A stretch of DNA of 64,000 nucleotides from assembly GCA_907164885.2 (NCBI GenBank), contig OU015496.1, positions 140,526,685-140,590,684 of the forward strand, in the 5' to 3' direction. Numbering within the stretch: the stretch's first letter is position 1; every line of letters starts with the position of its first letter. The DNA is from Dolomedes plantarius (Eukaryota > Arthropoda > Arachnida > Araneae > Dolomedidae). The position numbers were made by a program, and so were the translations under genes. Below are positions 46,239-56,279 of the stretch, in pieces. The notes under the pieces are model-generated. The model had not been told where the DNA came from. It did no database searches and was given only the letters and a program-made list of their open reading frames with translations.

Positions 46239-46678
46239 TGTTGCAGACTCCATGGTTTACCATGGTTTTCACTCGTTGTTTGATTTACCTTTGTTGACTC
46301 CTGCCACATTTCGCGAGATAACTTTTTGATTTTTGGCAACACGCAAATTAAATTTTGAGTTTTATTCTTTTCTTTTATTATTGTTATGTTAAGATACGGC
46401 GCCTGTTGGTGACACATTTTTCGGTCCCGTTTTTTACGGCGGGAAGTATGTAATTTTGGTCTAAATTAATATATATATAAAGTTGTATGTGTGTCATTAG
46501 TAATCTGAATTAAACTAATATTTCTCGATATTATATGAGTACCTAAAGAATAACATCACAGGATCTGTTTCATTTTAAAGGAGCTCCCCCGGGACAATGG
46601 AGGTAGGAATTTTGCTTACCCTATAAGTTCGGTGCCACTTCCAAATATTTAATTTGAAAGTTGGATGGAGTGACAACA
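46239..46678 (+). repeat. 3' LTR of BEL element 1
   Basis: 440 bp. AAGGTGGGAGAA directly before it is the polypurine tract. It is followed by CTGTC and the resumed copia integrase. Confidence 0.92.
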
Positions 46679-46683
46679 CTGTC

Positions 46684-48846
46684 CTTCCCAAAATGAGGTG
46701 GCAGAACGAAAAACAGAACTTTAACTGAAATGACTAGATGCATGATTCTAGAAGCTGGGTTACCACATAAATTTTGGGGTGAAGCCATCTGCACAGCAAC
46801 TTGCTTGCAGAACCGGCTCCCAACCAAATCAAATAAGAAAACACGTTACGAAATCTGGACGAATTGCAAACCAGATTTATCCCATATTAAAGTTTTTGGA
46901 TGTAGAGCTTACGCTTATATACAAAAACAGAAACGCTCAAAACTCGACGATAAAGCCGTTGAAGATATTTTCTTGGGTTATGATAACAGAAGTAAGGGTT
47001 ATAGAATATATACAGGTGATAATAATGTGGTAATAAGCAGAACAGTGAAGTTCATTGAAAATTCTCTTCCATATGCTTGTAAAGAAGGAAAAATACCTTG
47101 GAACCAGGAAGAAGAAACAAAACAGCTAGTTGAGTTAGAATTCAAACATGAAGAAGAAGAGCAGAGTAAAAATGAAATCGAAAACGAAAGTAATTCGCAG
47201 ATACAAACCAATCAACCAAGAAGATCAGAGAGAGAAACAAAAGGAATACCTCCTGAGAGATTTGCCTTTTATGCAAACCAGGGAAGAATTAAAGAACCAA
47301 AAGGCTGGAACGATGTCGAGGAAATGGAAAATCCATATGAAAAATAAAAATGGATAAATGCAACAAAAGAAGAGATGAAGTCTCTTAAGAATCTAACTTG
47401 GTAATTCGTGACACCAACTCCAGAAAAAAAGGTTATTGGATGCAGATGGACATTCAAAGCTAAATATAACTCCGAAGGACGTATCGAAGCATATAAAGCA
47501 AGATTAGTCGCAAAAGGTTTTTCACAGAAATTCGGATGAGATTACGACTAAACCTTTGCTCCTGTGGTCACATATACAACAATGCGGGCATTCTTAGCTA
47601 ATACAAAAATCTAAACGTAAAGCATATCGATATAAAAACTGCTTTCCTGCAGGGAAATTTAGAAGAACACGTTTACATGTCACAACCAGAAGGTTACATT
47701 GAAGCGGGTAAAGAACGGAAAGTCTGCAAATTAAATAAAGCAATCTACGGGTTAAAACAAGCCGCAAGAGCCTGGCATATTAGAATTGGGGAATCATTAT
47801 CGAAATGTGGTTTCGAACAAAGTAAAACAGACCCATGTTTATTTAAAATGGCAAGAGATGGAAATACTATGTACATAATTGTCTATGTAGATGACTTACT
47901 CATAGCAGGAAAAACAGGAGATATCAGAGAAATTGTTAACAAGCTAGAAAAAGAGTACGAATTGAAGGATCTTGGTGAAGCAATTTATTATTTAGGTATA
48001 AATATCGAAAGGTCCAAAGAAGGAAATTTTGCTTTAAGTCAGAAAAATAAGATAGAAGAAATCATCGAAAAATTTAACCTCAAAGATGCCAAATCAACAA
48101 ATACTCCAATGGACCCGAATTATCTGAGACAAGAAGGAGATGAAGATCAGCTGCCAAACAATACCAAGTATAGCAAGCAGTATGGGGATTGTTATACGTT
48201 GCCACAGTATCAAGACCCGATATTCCAGCATCCGTCAACATTCTAAGTAGAAGGAATGAAAAACAAAGAGATAGAGATTCGGATGCTGTGAAACGAATAA
48301 TAAGACATCTGAAAACAACTAAAGATTTAAAACTAGTTATTAGCAAGGATAAAGAACTAATCTTAACTGTTTTTGTGATCCGGATTCTGCTAACGACAAG
48401 TTAGACAGAAAATCAACCAGTGGGGATTTATTTAAACTCGGTGAAAGTCCGATACAATGGCTCTCGAAACGTCAAAACTGTGTAGCACTCTCGTCCACAG
48501 AAGCTGAATATGTTTCAGCGGCAAATGCTACGCAAGACGTTATATGGCTGATCAATCTAACCAAAGATCTGGACTTACCACAAGCTTCACCAATAACAAT
48601 TTTTGAAGATAACCAGTCGTGCATCAAGCTTTCCCAATCTGATAAACATCATTCAAGAACAAAGCACATTGATGTAAAATTTCATCATTTAAGACAATTT
48701 AAGGAATCTGGTACTATTAATTTAGAATATTGCAAAAGCAAAGATATGACAGCTGATATCCTGACCAAGCCATTGCCACGTCCTGATTTTGAACGTCACT
48801 GAACTAATCTACATTTAGAGACTGTTTCTTTTTCAGAAAACAAGTA
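46684..48846 (+). pseudogene. copia piece 3: integrase end, RT, RNase H
   Basis: The integrase resumes as SQNEVAER (its Glu present) and continues to the end of 46730-47347, with the FGCRAY and FLGYDNRSKGYRIY blocks. RT starts after stops at 47345 and 47402: VIGCRWTFKAKY, FLQGNLEEHVYM, LNKAIYGLKQA and catalytic YVDDLL (47886-47903). RNase H is split by a frameshift near 48190: SRPDIPASVN, CVALSSTEAEYV, EDNQSCIKL, SRTKHIDVKFH and ADILTKPL. Five or more disabling changes were seen. Confidence 0.9.
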
Positions 48847-49165
48847 GGGGTATTAGATATATGTGTGTTTTTCTTAAAGAAAGAGAAACTGTCACATGCC
48901 ACACCAGATGGCACCACTTGTTGAGAATTCATATAATTCCACTGTTGTTCAATGTCGCGTGTTGTCTTGTGTCGTGCTTAAGATATTAATGTAAAAGATA
49001 CATATTAAAACTTAAACTTAAATTACTTAGCCTCAGCTGTTTATTATCCAATATCCTGATTCTGTAGAATTGCATTGCTCTTCTGTGACGATAGCGCTGA
49101 CGTGCTACATAAAATAACGTAAGCGTATTTTTGCCTTACTTTTGATACGCAAGTGATTTATCCAA
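48847..49165 (+). other. probable copia 3' LTR and junction DNA
   Basis: AAGTAGGGG near 48840-48849 is a plausible polypurine tract, so the LTR should follow. With no 5' copy in the window its end cannot be set. Confidence 0.4.
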
Positions 49166-49169
49166 CAAA

Positions 49170-49913
49170 AGTGACCCCCTCATAGCCAGGCGCTATATTC
49201 ATTGGCATTTCCTCTAGAATTAAGTCTACTTCTCGTTCCGTTATTTCATTATCTTCAATTTCCCTCTCATCATCAACGACATTCAGTTCAGTATCTTCTT
49301 CAGTTTTAAAATGATACGATGTAAGTGCCTTTTCAATATTATCTTCTGTTTCATGTATGACACCCTCGTGATCTACGATACTAGCTATAACACTTTGCTT
49401 CTTATCTTTAATGATACATTTAACTTTACCATGCGTATCTTTAACTGTAAGATTCTGAATAAACTCACAATACGGCTTCTTTGACCTCTTTTAACACTCT
49501 CTTATAGCACGCTCTTTCAGCTTTGAATATTAGCATTTTCCTATGTCTTTCCACTACATCACTCTCCCTCTGTGGTATCCTTCATAAAGCTCTGACTTTG
49601 CTTCTTTTTATAGCCAGGGATCCATTCCACCAATAGGCCCTCTTTTGAATTCTCCCACCTTTTTTCTTATGTTTTTCACATAATTCAACTATAATTGTGT
49701 TTAATTCACTGAAAACTTCTCTTGATGAAAAATTATCTAGCTTTTCTGATATAATATTAATTTCTTTCTTTAAATCTCCCCTAAATGTCATCCAATTTAA
49801 CTTTTTGAGTTCATATTTTTTCTCTATAAGACCTGTATATTCCTTCCTATTCTAGTTCAAACATAATAGCATTATGATCCGTTAGTGTGAAATCATCACT
49901 AACCCTCCATTTC
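49170..49913 (-). pseudogene. LINE ORF2: endonuclease end, linker, RT start
   Basis: TDHNAIMFEL just left of 49913 completes the endonuclease (catalytic His). The frame 49791-49582 has the linker block RAYWWNGSLAIKRSKVR. After frame breaks, HETEDNIEKALTSYHF and EEMPMNIAPGYEG (about 49200) mark the first RT motif, normally APGxDG. Sequence homology stops there. Confidence 0.7.
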
Positions 49914-50552
49914 TTAATTTCCTCTTCTGAAATTCCTTATAGTTATGTGAAGATCAATCCAGCTTTCCCCGAAAGGCCCGTTATAGGTACGTTTACTATT
50001 AGGAGTATTATGTATCACTGCATTATATAGTAATATCAGATCCACAATAGCCTTTCCTCTTGTATTTGTTCTTTTTTGACCGCATAACGTAGATTTTGCA
50101 TTAAAGTCGCCGAGTATTAGTATTCTGCTTTCCTTAAGCTTAGCAATAATCATATGCAATTGTGACAATTGTGGTTCAGTTCGCTCCATATCTTCGTTTG
50201 GAGATGGCGGCAGATACAAGGAAATAGTAACAAGTTCTATATTGGCTAAAAACACTTTGACTGCAACAAGGCAATCTGATATGAAAACATTCATATATTT
50301 AAATTTCCTATTGACCAAGAGGGAAACTTTTGGTTCTTTTTCACTATACACATGCTGGTGCGTACTAGGTAAATTTATAATACGATCTCTATCCCCTCTT
50401 ACAACATGGGGCTCATTTATGGAAACAAATTCAATTCGCTGATGAATAATATCCTCAGTGAATTGTATGGCAGCAAGAAAAGATCTATTTAAATTTAAAT
50501 GGGCGAATCTAAAAACATATAATGGACTATCCATAAAGAGTTCTTTTAACAA
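49914..50552 (-). pseudogene. LINE ORF2: endonuclease domain
   Basis: A 212-codon frame has the exonuclease-endonuclease-phosphatase fold motifs: HLNLNRSFLAA near the start, INEPHV with the metal-binding Glu, ILILGDFNAKS, and SWIDLHI before the frame breaks. The enzyme would nick target DNA for retrotransposition. Confidence 0.82.
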
Positions 50553-51728
50553 TCTTCTCCACCTCCGTGTTATAGCAACTACACGTGTTAGCGGTGGGTA
50601 AATGGTTTGTTTCTAAATTTAAATTGTCTCTTTCATTTAAAAATTTACAATTGCTGCAACATTGCTCTAAATCACACTCTCCGTGCTCTTTTTGTCCACA
50701 TGTTCGACAAATTTGTTCGTTCCTGCAAAATTTCGCAATTTGTCCCATCCTTCAACATTTATAACATATTTTCGGCTTAAGATATTCTTTTATAAAGTAT
50801 CTTTACCAATCAAGTTTTATACGCTTTTGCTTATCTATTAATTTAAAAGACTCCCCATTCAAACTCAATACCCAATTTGTACCATTTCTTCCTTTGAATT
50901 GGATATAATTCTAGTATCTTCATTATCAAGCTCAACATTTTGCTTAACCAGCTTTGCTCTAAATTCTTCTTTCGTCATTTCCTGAGTAACATTATAAATA
51001 ATAATTTGAGGATTACATTTTCGCGGTCTTTGAATTTCATAGGTTTTCTTTAACTGATCTATAGTAGCAAATTCTGATATGAGTTTATCCAGATCTTCCT
51101 CCTTTTCAGTACTGATAATTTCCCCGCCTCTTGAAATCTGTCTCCACCATTCTATTCCAATACTTAACTTGTTTGGATCTATAAGATTCTGTACTTCTTG
51201 TTCAGTTATTTCCGAGACCTGTATAGATTTCGGGAATACTGTTACCACATGTTCTGGCTTATGTGTTTTCCTTGACCTTGATCTTACTTTTTGCCCGGCT
51301 TCTCCCGCTACCTTCGCCGCATAGGTATCCCTTTGCTCATAGGTCTTTAACTTTTCATGATACATCCCCCTTATATATTGGGTATGCCCCTGTTCCTTTC
51401 GAAACAGAGCTACAATTGTACCTACGTCTTCTATAATTGTATCCTTATGCTTTTGCTCTACTGATTTAGTCCTACTAAGTAATTTCAAAATCCTCTCATG
51501 ACACTCTCTCACTGTATCATCGGGAAAAGTGTATGCCGCATCTCGATCTTTCTTTTCTGATTCAACATACCCTTCCAAGCCTTTACTTTTTCCCGTGCTG
51601 GGCGTTTCATCATCTTTACCTTTTCTCGCTTCTGCATCTTTATCCTTACTTGTACCAGGTCTATCTATATCGGGTTTATTCATCTCCGGCGTTACCGCCA
51701 TCGCTTTTTGAGATTTAGTTTGCGACAT
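50553..51728 (-). pseudogene. LINE ORF1 protein
   Basis: An ATG at 51728 (MSQTKSQKAMAV) opens a 287-codon frame: a charged, low-complexity N-terminus (Lys/Asp/Glu-rich, residues 10-60), a helical middle and an RNA-binding-like block. TAA at 50865 interrupts it. Zinc knuckles follow in the frame 50748-50527 (GQIAKFC, CRTCGQKEHGEC, CCSNC), as in ORF1 of R1/Jockey-type LINEs. Confidence 0.78.
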
Positions 51729-52573
51729 ATTCCCACTGTTAGCAAGCCTTATGCCAGCAGTGTTACTACTATTGTACCATATACAAAAAGCTAATACAAT
51801 TTCAATCTATGACTACCTCACAATATCATATATCCTATTTCCCAAAGAGATACGCTATAAAATGCAATAATATAGCAAATGCAATACGAAACAATATAAT
51901 CACAATATTATAAACAACACTACAGAAGAATATGTCAGTAAACGAATCAATATTTACAATATATTTCAATGTAAATACGAAGCAATTTATCTGCTATCTT
52001 AATTTATATACACTATACAAGTACTATCAGGCTCCTGGCTCAATAAGTGACCATCAAAAACAACTATTGAAGCCAACAAGATTTAAGCAAGTCAATATCT
52101 CTATTATATAAATTGTAATATGTCAATTGAACTCTCCATAAAAGTACACTTACCTAACGTATCAATCCTTGAAGTCAGCTTTAGCGATCAACACACACTG
52201 AAAAATATCCCTTGATTGTACTTGGTCCTATCCTTCAATATTCCGCAAACCGGCATCAGCTACAGCCAAGAGCCGCCACTTGCCAACACCGCCGCCGTCT
52301 GCGTTGAATCTCACTGATTAGGCCAACACGTCAGGAAACTCCTAAGTACCATAAAACCTTGAATTAGCAATGAATTTCCACCATATATGTATCCCTACAT
52401 AATGCACAACACCAACGTAAACAATAACACAAGATTATACTATTTAATTTATAATTTATAATTGAAAAACACTTTATTCAACTGAGCTCCAAAAATCTTC
52501 AACCACACATGCGAACGCTGTGTTGCCACTTTCTTCAGAAGTAAAGAAAAGTAACTTTGAACTACGAAGCTAA
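51729..52573. other. LINE 5' region and junction, no gene seen
   Basis: Non-coding DNA with a GC-richer block at 52240-52330. The junction to the next element's gag lies near 52545. Confidence 0.4.
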
Positions 52574-53818
52574 ATGCAACAATTTAGGTTAAATGACGGA
52601 GATATCACATCTTATTTAATATTGTTTGAACGGCATGCTAAACGTATAGGTATTAAAGAAGAAGTTTTTGTGTCTGATCTGTTAGGACTTTTGCCTTACG
52701 AATTTACCCAACTTATCGTCAGGGAAGATGAACAAAAAGCTAATGATTATGTATTTGTTAAAACCTTGTTATTAAGACGGTTTAAGTTCAGTCCCGAAAA
52801 ATTCAGACAGAAATTTATAAATGATGTGACAGATTCAAAAAGCACATGGGGAGATTACGTTTATGATCTGCGAAATTATTTTAATGAATGGTTAGCTGGT
52901 TTAAATATTGACGATCTTGACTCTTTAAAAGAGCTTATTATAACGGATCAATTAAAGAAACTCGCTCCAAATGTAATACGGGAACATTTTATGGATTCAT
53001 GGCCGAAATTTTTAAATGCAAACGTTTTGGCAGGTAAATTGGATAAACACGAAAATGTGCGCTTGGGATTTAAAATCGCAAATAATCAATTTAAGAACAT
53101 TGAATATTATGATGAAGCCAAATGTTATTACCGTAATAATCCTACGATAGATTCTCACAATTATAAGAGTGTTGAGTCGAATAAACCAGATAATAAAAAT
53201 GGTAACAAATCCAATGATATGTCTATTATTGGTTACGATAATTCCATTCGAAAGTGTTTTTCATGTAATCTGTATGGCCATGTGGCGAGAAATTGCCCTT
53301 TACCTTGTAAGAACTGCGGCATTAAAGACCATTCAATAAAATATTGTACTGCGAAAAACGAAAAGAATACGAATCATTTGAATGTAAGCGACATAGAATC
53401 TTTAACGCCAAACCGATATCTCAAAGATGCGCAAATTAATAAACAGCGTGTCAGCGCTTTGTTGGACACCGGAAGTAGTAGATGCCTTTTGAAAGACTCT
53501 GTATTGAAAAATTTACGACTAAACATTTCGCCATGTGAAAAACATTTGTTTGGTTTCGGAAATCAACTAACGCCAGCAGTGAAATGTGTAGGTGGAACGA
53601 TGATTGATATTCAGATTGATGACGTAATCGCGAAGGATGTTTCTGTTCTAATCGTACCAAATCGAACGCAGCCGGTTGATTTATTGATAGGGAGAACATT
53701 TTTGGATTTACCTTACATTCCTTATGCAGCAGTAGGCAAAAATTTGTACGTTGGGTATAGTAAAGATTTCCCTTTTATTGAAATGGATTCCAGAGAAATT
53801 GAATCACGCGTGAATTAA
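52574..53818 (+). CDS. gag: Ty3/gypsy gag-protease, intact frame
   Basis: A 414-codon frame from the ATG at 52574. SCAN-like capsid region (residues 1-160: ITSYLILFERHAKR, LLPYEFTQLI, SPEKFRQKF, LIITDQLKKL), two CCHC knuckles (CFSCNLYGHVARNC and CKNCGIKDHSIKYC, residues 235-258), and an aspartic protease with ALLDTGSSR (DTG intact, residue about 297) and DLLIGRTFLDLPYIPY. It lacks about the first 100 residues seen in related gags, so the start may be a truncation next to the LINE junction. No LTR pair was recognised for this element. Confidence 0.82.
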   Translation: MQQFRLNDGDITSYLILFERHAKRIGIKEEVFVSDLLGLLPYEFTQLIVREDEQKANDYVFVKTLLLRRFKFSPEKFRQKFINDVTDSKSTWGDYVYDLRNYFNEWLAGLNIDDLDSLKELIITDQLKKLAPNVIREHFMDSWPKFLNANVLAGKLDKHENVRLGFKIANNQFKNIEYYDEAKCYYRNNPTIDSHNYKSVESNKPDNKNGNKSNDMSIIGYDNSIRKCFSCNLYGHVARNCPLPCKNCGIKDHSIKYCTAKNEKNTNHLNVSDIESLTPNRYLKDAQINKQRVSALLDTGSSRCLLKDSVLKNLRLNISPCEKHLFGFGNQLTPAVKCVGGTMIDIQIDDVIAKDVSVLIVPNRTQPVDLLIGRTFLDLPYIPYAAVGKNLYVGYSKDFPFIEMDSREIESRVN

Positions 53819-53996
53819 AAACGGTCGAAGATATGCAAGTTGTTAACAACAGTATAAACTTTGTAAAAGCTAAACCAGAAGAAATAAATAACGGATTAAT
53901 AATTAGTGAAGGTAAAGAAGATAACTTAGATGCATTTTTAGAAGTTAATGAGGAATAACGATTATTCGAGTTATAAATAAGGGGGATCAGATTATA
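53819..53996 (+). pseudogene. frameshifted link after gag-protease
   Basis: After the stop, another frame reads VEDMQVVNNSINF and LDAFLEVNEE and closes at 53958. It looks like the continuation of the same polyprotein displaced by a frameshift. Confidence 0.45.
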
Positions 53997-54662
53997 ATGA
54001 TCAAAGGAAATCAAAACAACAGTAAAGGGGAAGTAAAGTGTAAAAGCACTTTGGAAACGGAAATAAATTATTTAAATAGCAAGGATTCAAAAATCAGTAA
54101 CTCTAAAATTTCAAGGAACGAAAATTTCAAAGAAGTTGTTTACAAGACAGAAAGAAATACGAAATTTGCGAGTTTGCATGCGCATGCTGTAAGTGAGGAT
54201 TTTTGTGACAAAAATGTACATTTAAATGCGAGTACAAGTATAGAAAAGAAGAATTTGAACAATTCTAATGCCCACAAAGACAGTGAAAATGTTGTCAGTG
54301 ATATCGTTGACGATGTATGTGCTCGAGATTCTTCATTAGAAAGTGATGTCCCAATGACTGAGAGAACTATAACACTTGACGTGAAAAATGAGGGTATAGA
54401 ATCTTTGAGTGACCAAGACGGTACACCGGGTGAACCTTTGCCTGATGTCAGTTCATGTATCGACAAAGGAAGTGCTTCAGAAAATTGTATTTTCATTGCC
54501 GATGTGCAGGACTGCTCAAAAAGAGAAATCAAAGATAAAGTAACTAATAAGATTATAGAGAATTATATTATAGAAGATGAACATTCTCCTGTGGATGTTA
54601 ACACTGAGACGCTAAGGCATGTTTATGCTAAGATAATGCATACTGATCACAGGAGTTTATGA
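53997..54662 (+). CDS. unknown acidic 221-residue ORF in a Ty3/gypsy element
   Basis: Open frame from the ATG at 53997 with no recognised domain. It is rich in Asn, Ser, Asp and Glu, has no Cys pattern and no membrane segment, and ends YAKIMHTDHRSL. It lies between protease and an integrase fragment, where RT should be. It may be a spacer region of pol, an accessory ORF, or a chance survivor. Confidence 0.4.
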   Translation: MIKGNQNNSKGEVKCKSTLETEINYLNSKDSKISNSKISRNENFKEVVYKTERNTKFASLHAHAVSEDFCDKNVHLNASTSIEKKNLNNSNAHKDSENVVSDIVDDVCARDSSLESDVPMTERTITLDVKNEGIESLSDQDGTPGEPLPDVSSCIDKGSASENCIFIADVQDCSKREIKDKVTNKIIENYIIEDEHSPVDVNTETLRHVYAKIMHTDHRSL

Positions 54663-54682
54663 ACTGAAAACAATAAACATGA

Positions 54683-54930
54683 TGCAGGTTATGAGACCAA
54701 CATCTGCACTGGATTTAACCAAGATTTGATTGTGGCAAGTGACAACTACTCTAGATTCACCAGGCTTAATCCCGTATAGGATAATTCCACAAAGCACGCC
54801 TTAAAAACTCTTAAAAACCTTGCCGACGAATTCGGACTGTCCAAGCGAATCAGCGGTGACAGAGGGTCTTGCCGCACCTACCACCAATGTGAACAGTATT
54901 GTCGACAAAGTGGAGAAATTGGCGTAACCT
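54683..54930 (+). pseudogene. integrase core fragment
   Basis: Reading on, ASDNYSRFTRLNPV (with a stop just after) and ADEFGLSKRI and GDRGSCRTY match the middle of a Ty3/gypsy integrase, including the second catalytic Asp. RT, RNase H and the zinc domain are missing, so the element has a large internal deletion. Confidence 0.65.
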
Positions 54931-55698
54931 AGGAGATGAGAAGACTTCTGGTCCACCCGACTAGAATTCAGGTAACCCTCACGTTAGAACATACGAAGGA
55001 AAAAGGTAATATAAATTACTTTCTTTTAATTTGATCATGGACTCATGTTGACTTATAAAGAACTGTTTAACTGGATTTATGGAAAATTTGGACTCATAAA
55101 ATTTGAAAATAGAACAGTAACTAGAATATTAATTAGAAAGATATGTAAATATATCTTAAAATGCTATTCGTATACTTAAATTGTTTATTGTGTTGTGTTC
55201 TAAAGATAATATGTTAATCAATTTGTCATTATTTTGAATAATTGTGTACTAAATTTCTGTTAACAAAAAAATGTGTCTTAAGTTAGAATTAACGTTTTCA
55301 AGTTAAAATTGTGTTTCTTTTTAAAATTGTTCAAATAAGTTTGTTTAGTATATGTACATTGATACTCAATTGTGGACAATTGGAAATATCAGGATGCCCG
55401 AATGGTAAAGCTATTTTGCTAGCCAAGATAGGGCGCTGTGAGTACTGCAAAATGTAAAAGACAGAGATGTAGTAGATCGCGAATGATAGCGGTCATGTTC
55501 TAACGTTATCCGAATAAAGTGTTATTTTATTAACAAATGAGTATCCTATTATTTTAAAGGTCGAACGTTTACGCGACAAGAAGGTCAAGGTTCAAAAGGA
55601 AGTGAACATTTTAGACTTTAAGTTATTAAAAAGAGAGACAAAACTACTACGTGTAAAATCGTCTAAATGTGCCCAAGTGGCCAAACCCACTGAACGCC
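54931..55698 (+). other. no established gene; AATAAA and a short open frame
   Basis: AT-rich DNA. GAATAAAG near 55514 is a possible poly(A) signal. From about 55515 a frame stays open to the BEL insertion (blocks VERLRDKKVKVQKE, LLKRETKLLRVKSS) and continues beyond the BEL element at 61921. Possible exon or element tail, unproven. Confidence 0.35.
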
Positions 55699-55970
55699 TG
55701 TGGCAATTCTGCTGTCCGATCCAGGGGTTGTAAATGAAGCAGCACAGTCTACACAAAATCACATTTATTTTCTATGCTACGGACATCACAAGAAACGGAC
55801 AATAGATCTTAATCTTTTATTCTGGGATTCGAAAAGTGGAGCTCAATAGCTCATCCCAGTCTCCCTTATCGCTTACTCGATTCTCTCTGCTCTACCAAAA
55901 CAAAAGTACTTACACAGGAAGAGGGTGCGTTGCAGTGCCATCTGGAGAACATAAATTTGAAGTTGCAACA
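55699..55970 (-). repeat. 3' LTR of BEL element 2
   Basis: It matches 61645-61915. On the minus strand a GTTCATGGGGGGGGG polypurine tract lies directly before TGTTGCAACT. Confidence 0.92.
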
Positions 55971-56045
55971 CCCCCCCCCATGAACTGCAAGGTTCATCAA
56001 CACAAAATGCAACTAAAACACCTAAACAAATCAATTACATATACA

Positions 56046-56240
56046 TTAATAATAATTCAAAATTATAGATATTCAATTATACCTATACATTAATGACATT
56101 CAATTCAAAATTATACATATTCAATTATATTTATACATTAATAGCATTCAATTTAAAATTATAGATACTCAATTATATTTAAAGAGTTTCAATTATATTT
56201 AAAGTGTTTCAATTATATTTAAAGTTCAATGTTCAAAAAA
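56046..56240. repeat. AT-rich tandem repeat in BEL 2 3' region
   Basis: AAAATTATAGATATTCAATTATA-like units recur about every 58 bp, then TTTCAATTATATTTAAAG recurs about every 21 bp. Confidence 0.6.
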
Positions 56241-56279
56241 GTTTGTAAAGTTCAAATCAGTTCGTTTGTCTATCACTTG

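Larger units (their letters stand above)
39913..46678 (+). mobile_element. BEL/Pao retrotransposon inserted in copia integrase
   Basis: Two 440-bp LTRs (TGTYGCAGAC...GTGACAACA) and a 5-bp duplication CTGTC (39908-39912, 46679-46683) bound the element. Gag, PR, RT, RNase H and IN lie in BEL order with DUF1759 and DUF5641 domains. About 12 LTR differences were counted by eye. Coding frames are broken. Confidence 0.93.
25830..49100 (+). mobile_element. copia (Ty1-type) element carrying nested insertions
   Basis: Three separated pieces (25830-26158, 39117-39912, 46684-48846) form one copia pol in order: gag tail, protease, pre-integrase, integrase, RT, RNase H. The gaps are exact insertions with target duplications CGTTG and CTGTC. 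The 5' LTR and most of gag are missing. The 3' LTR probably lies just after AGTAGGGG at 48846, with unclear limits. Confidence 0.85.
49166..52540 (-). mobile_element. LINE fragment, 5' part present, 3' part missing
   Basis: ORF1 with zinc knuckles, an apurinic-type endonuclease and the first RT residues lie on the minus strand. The rest of RT and the 3' tail are absent at 49166. DNA at 51729-52540 is probably 5' UTR. The endonuclease and linker resemble the R1/I group, but the clade is not certain. Confidence 0.75.

Noticed and set aside
49914..50552. Host exonuclease/endonuclease gene
   Set aside because: The zinc-knuckle ORF1 upstream and RT start downstream show a LINE ORF2.
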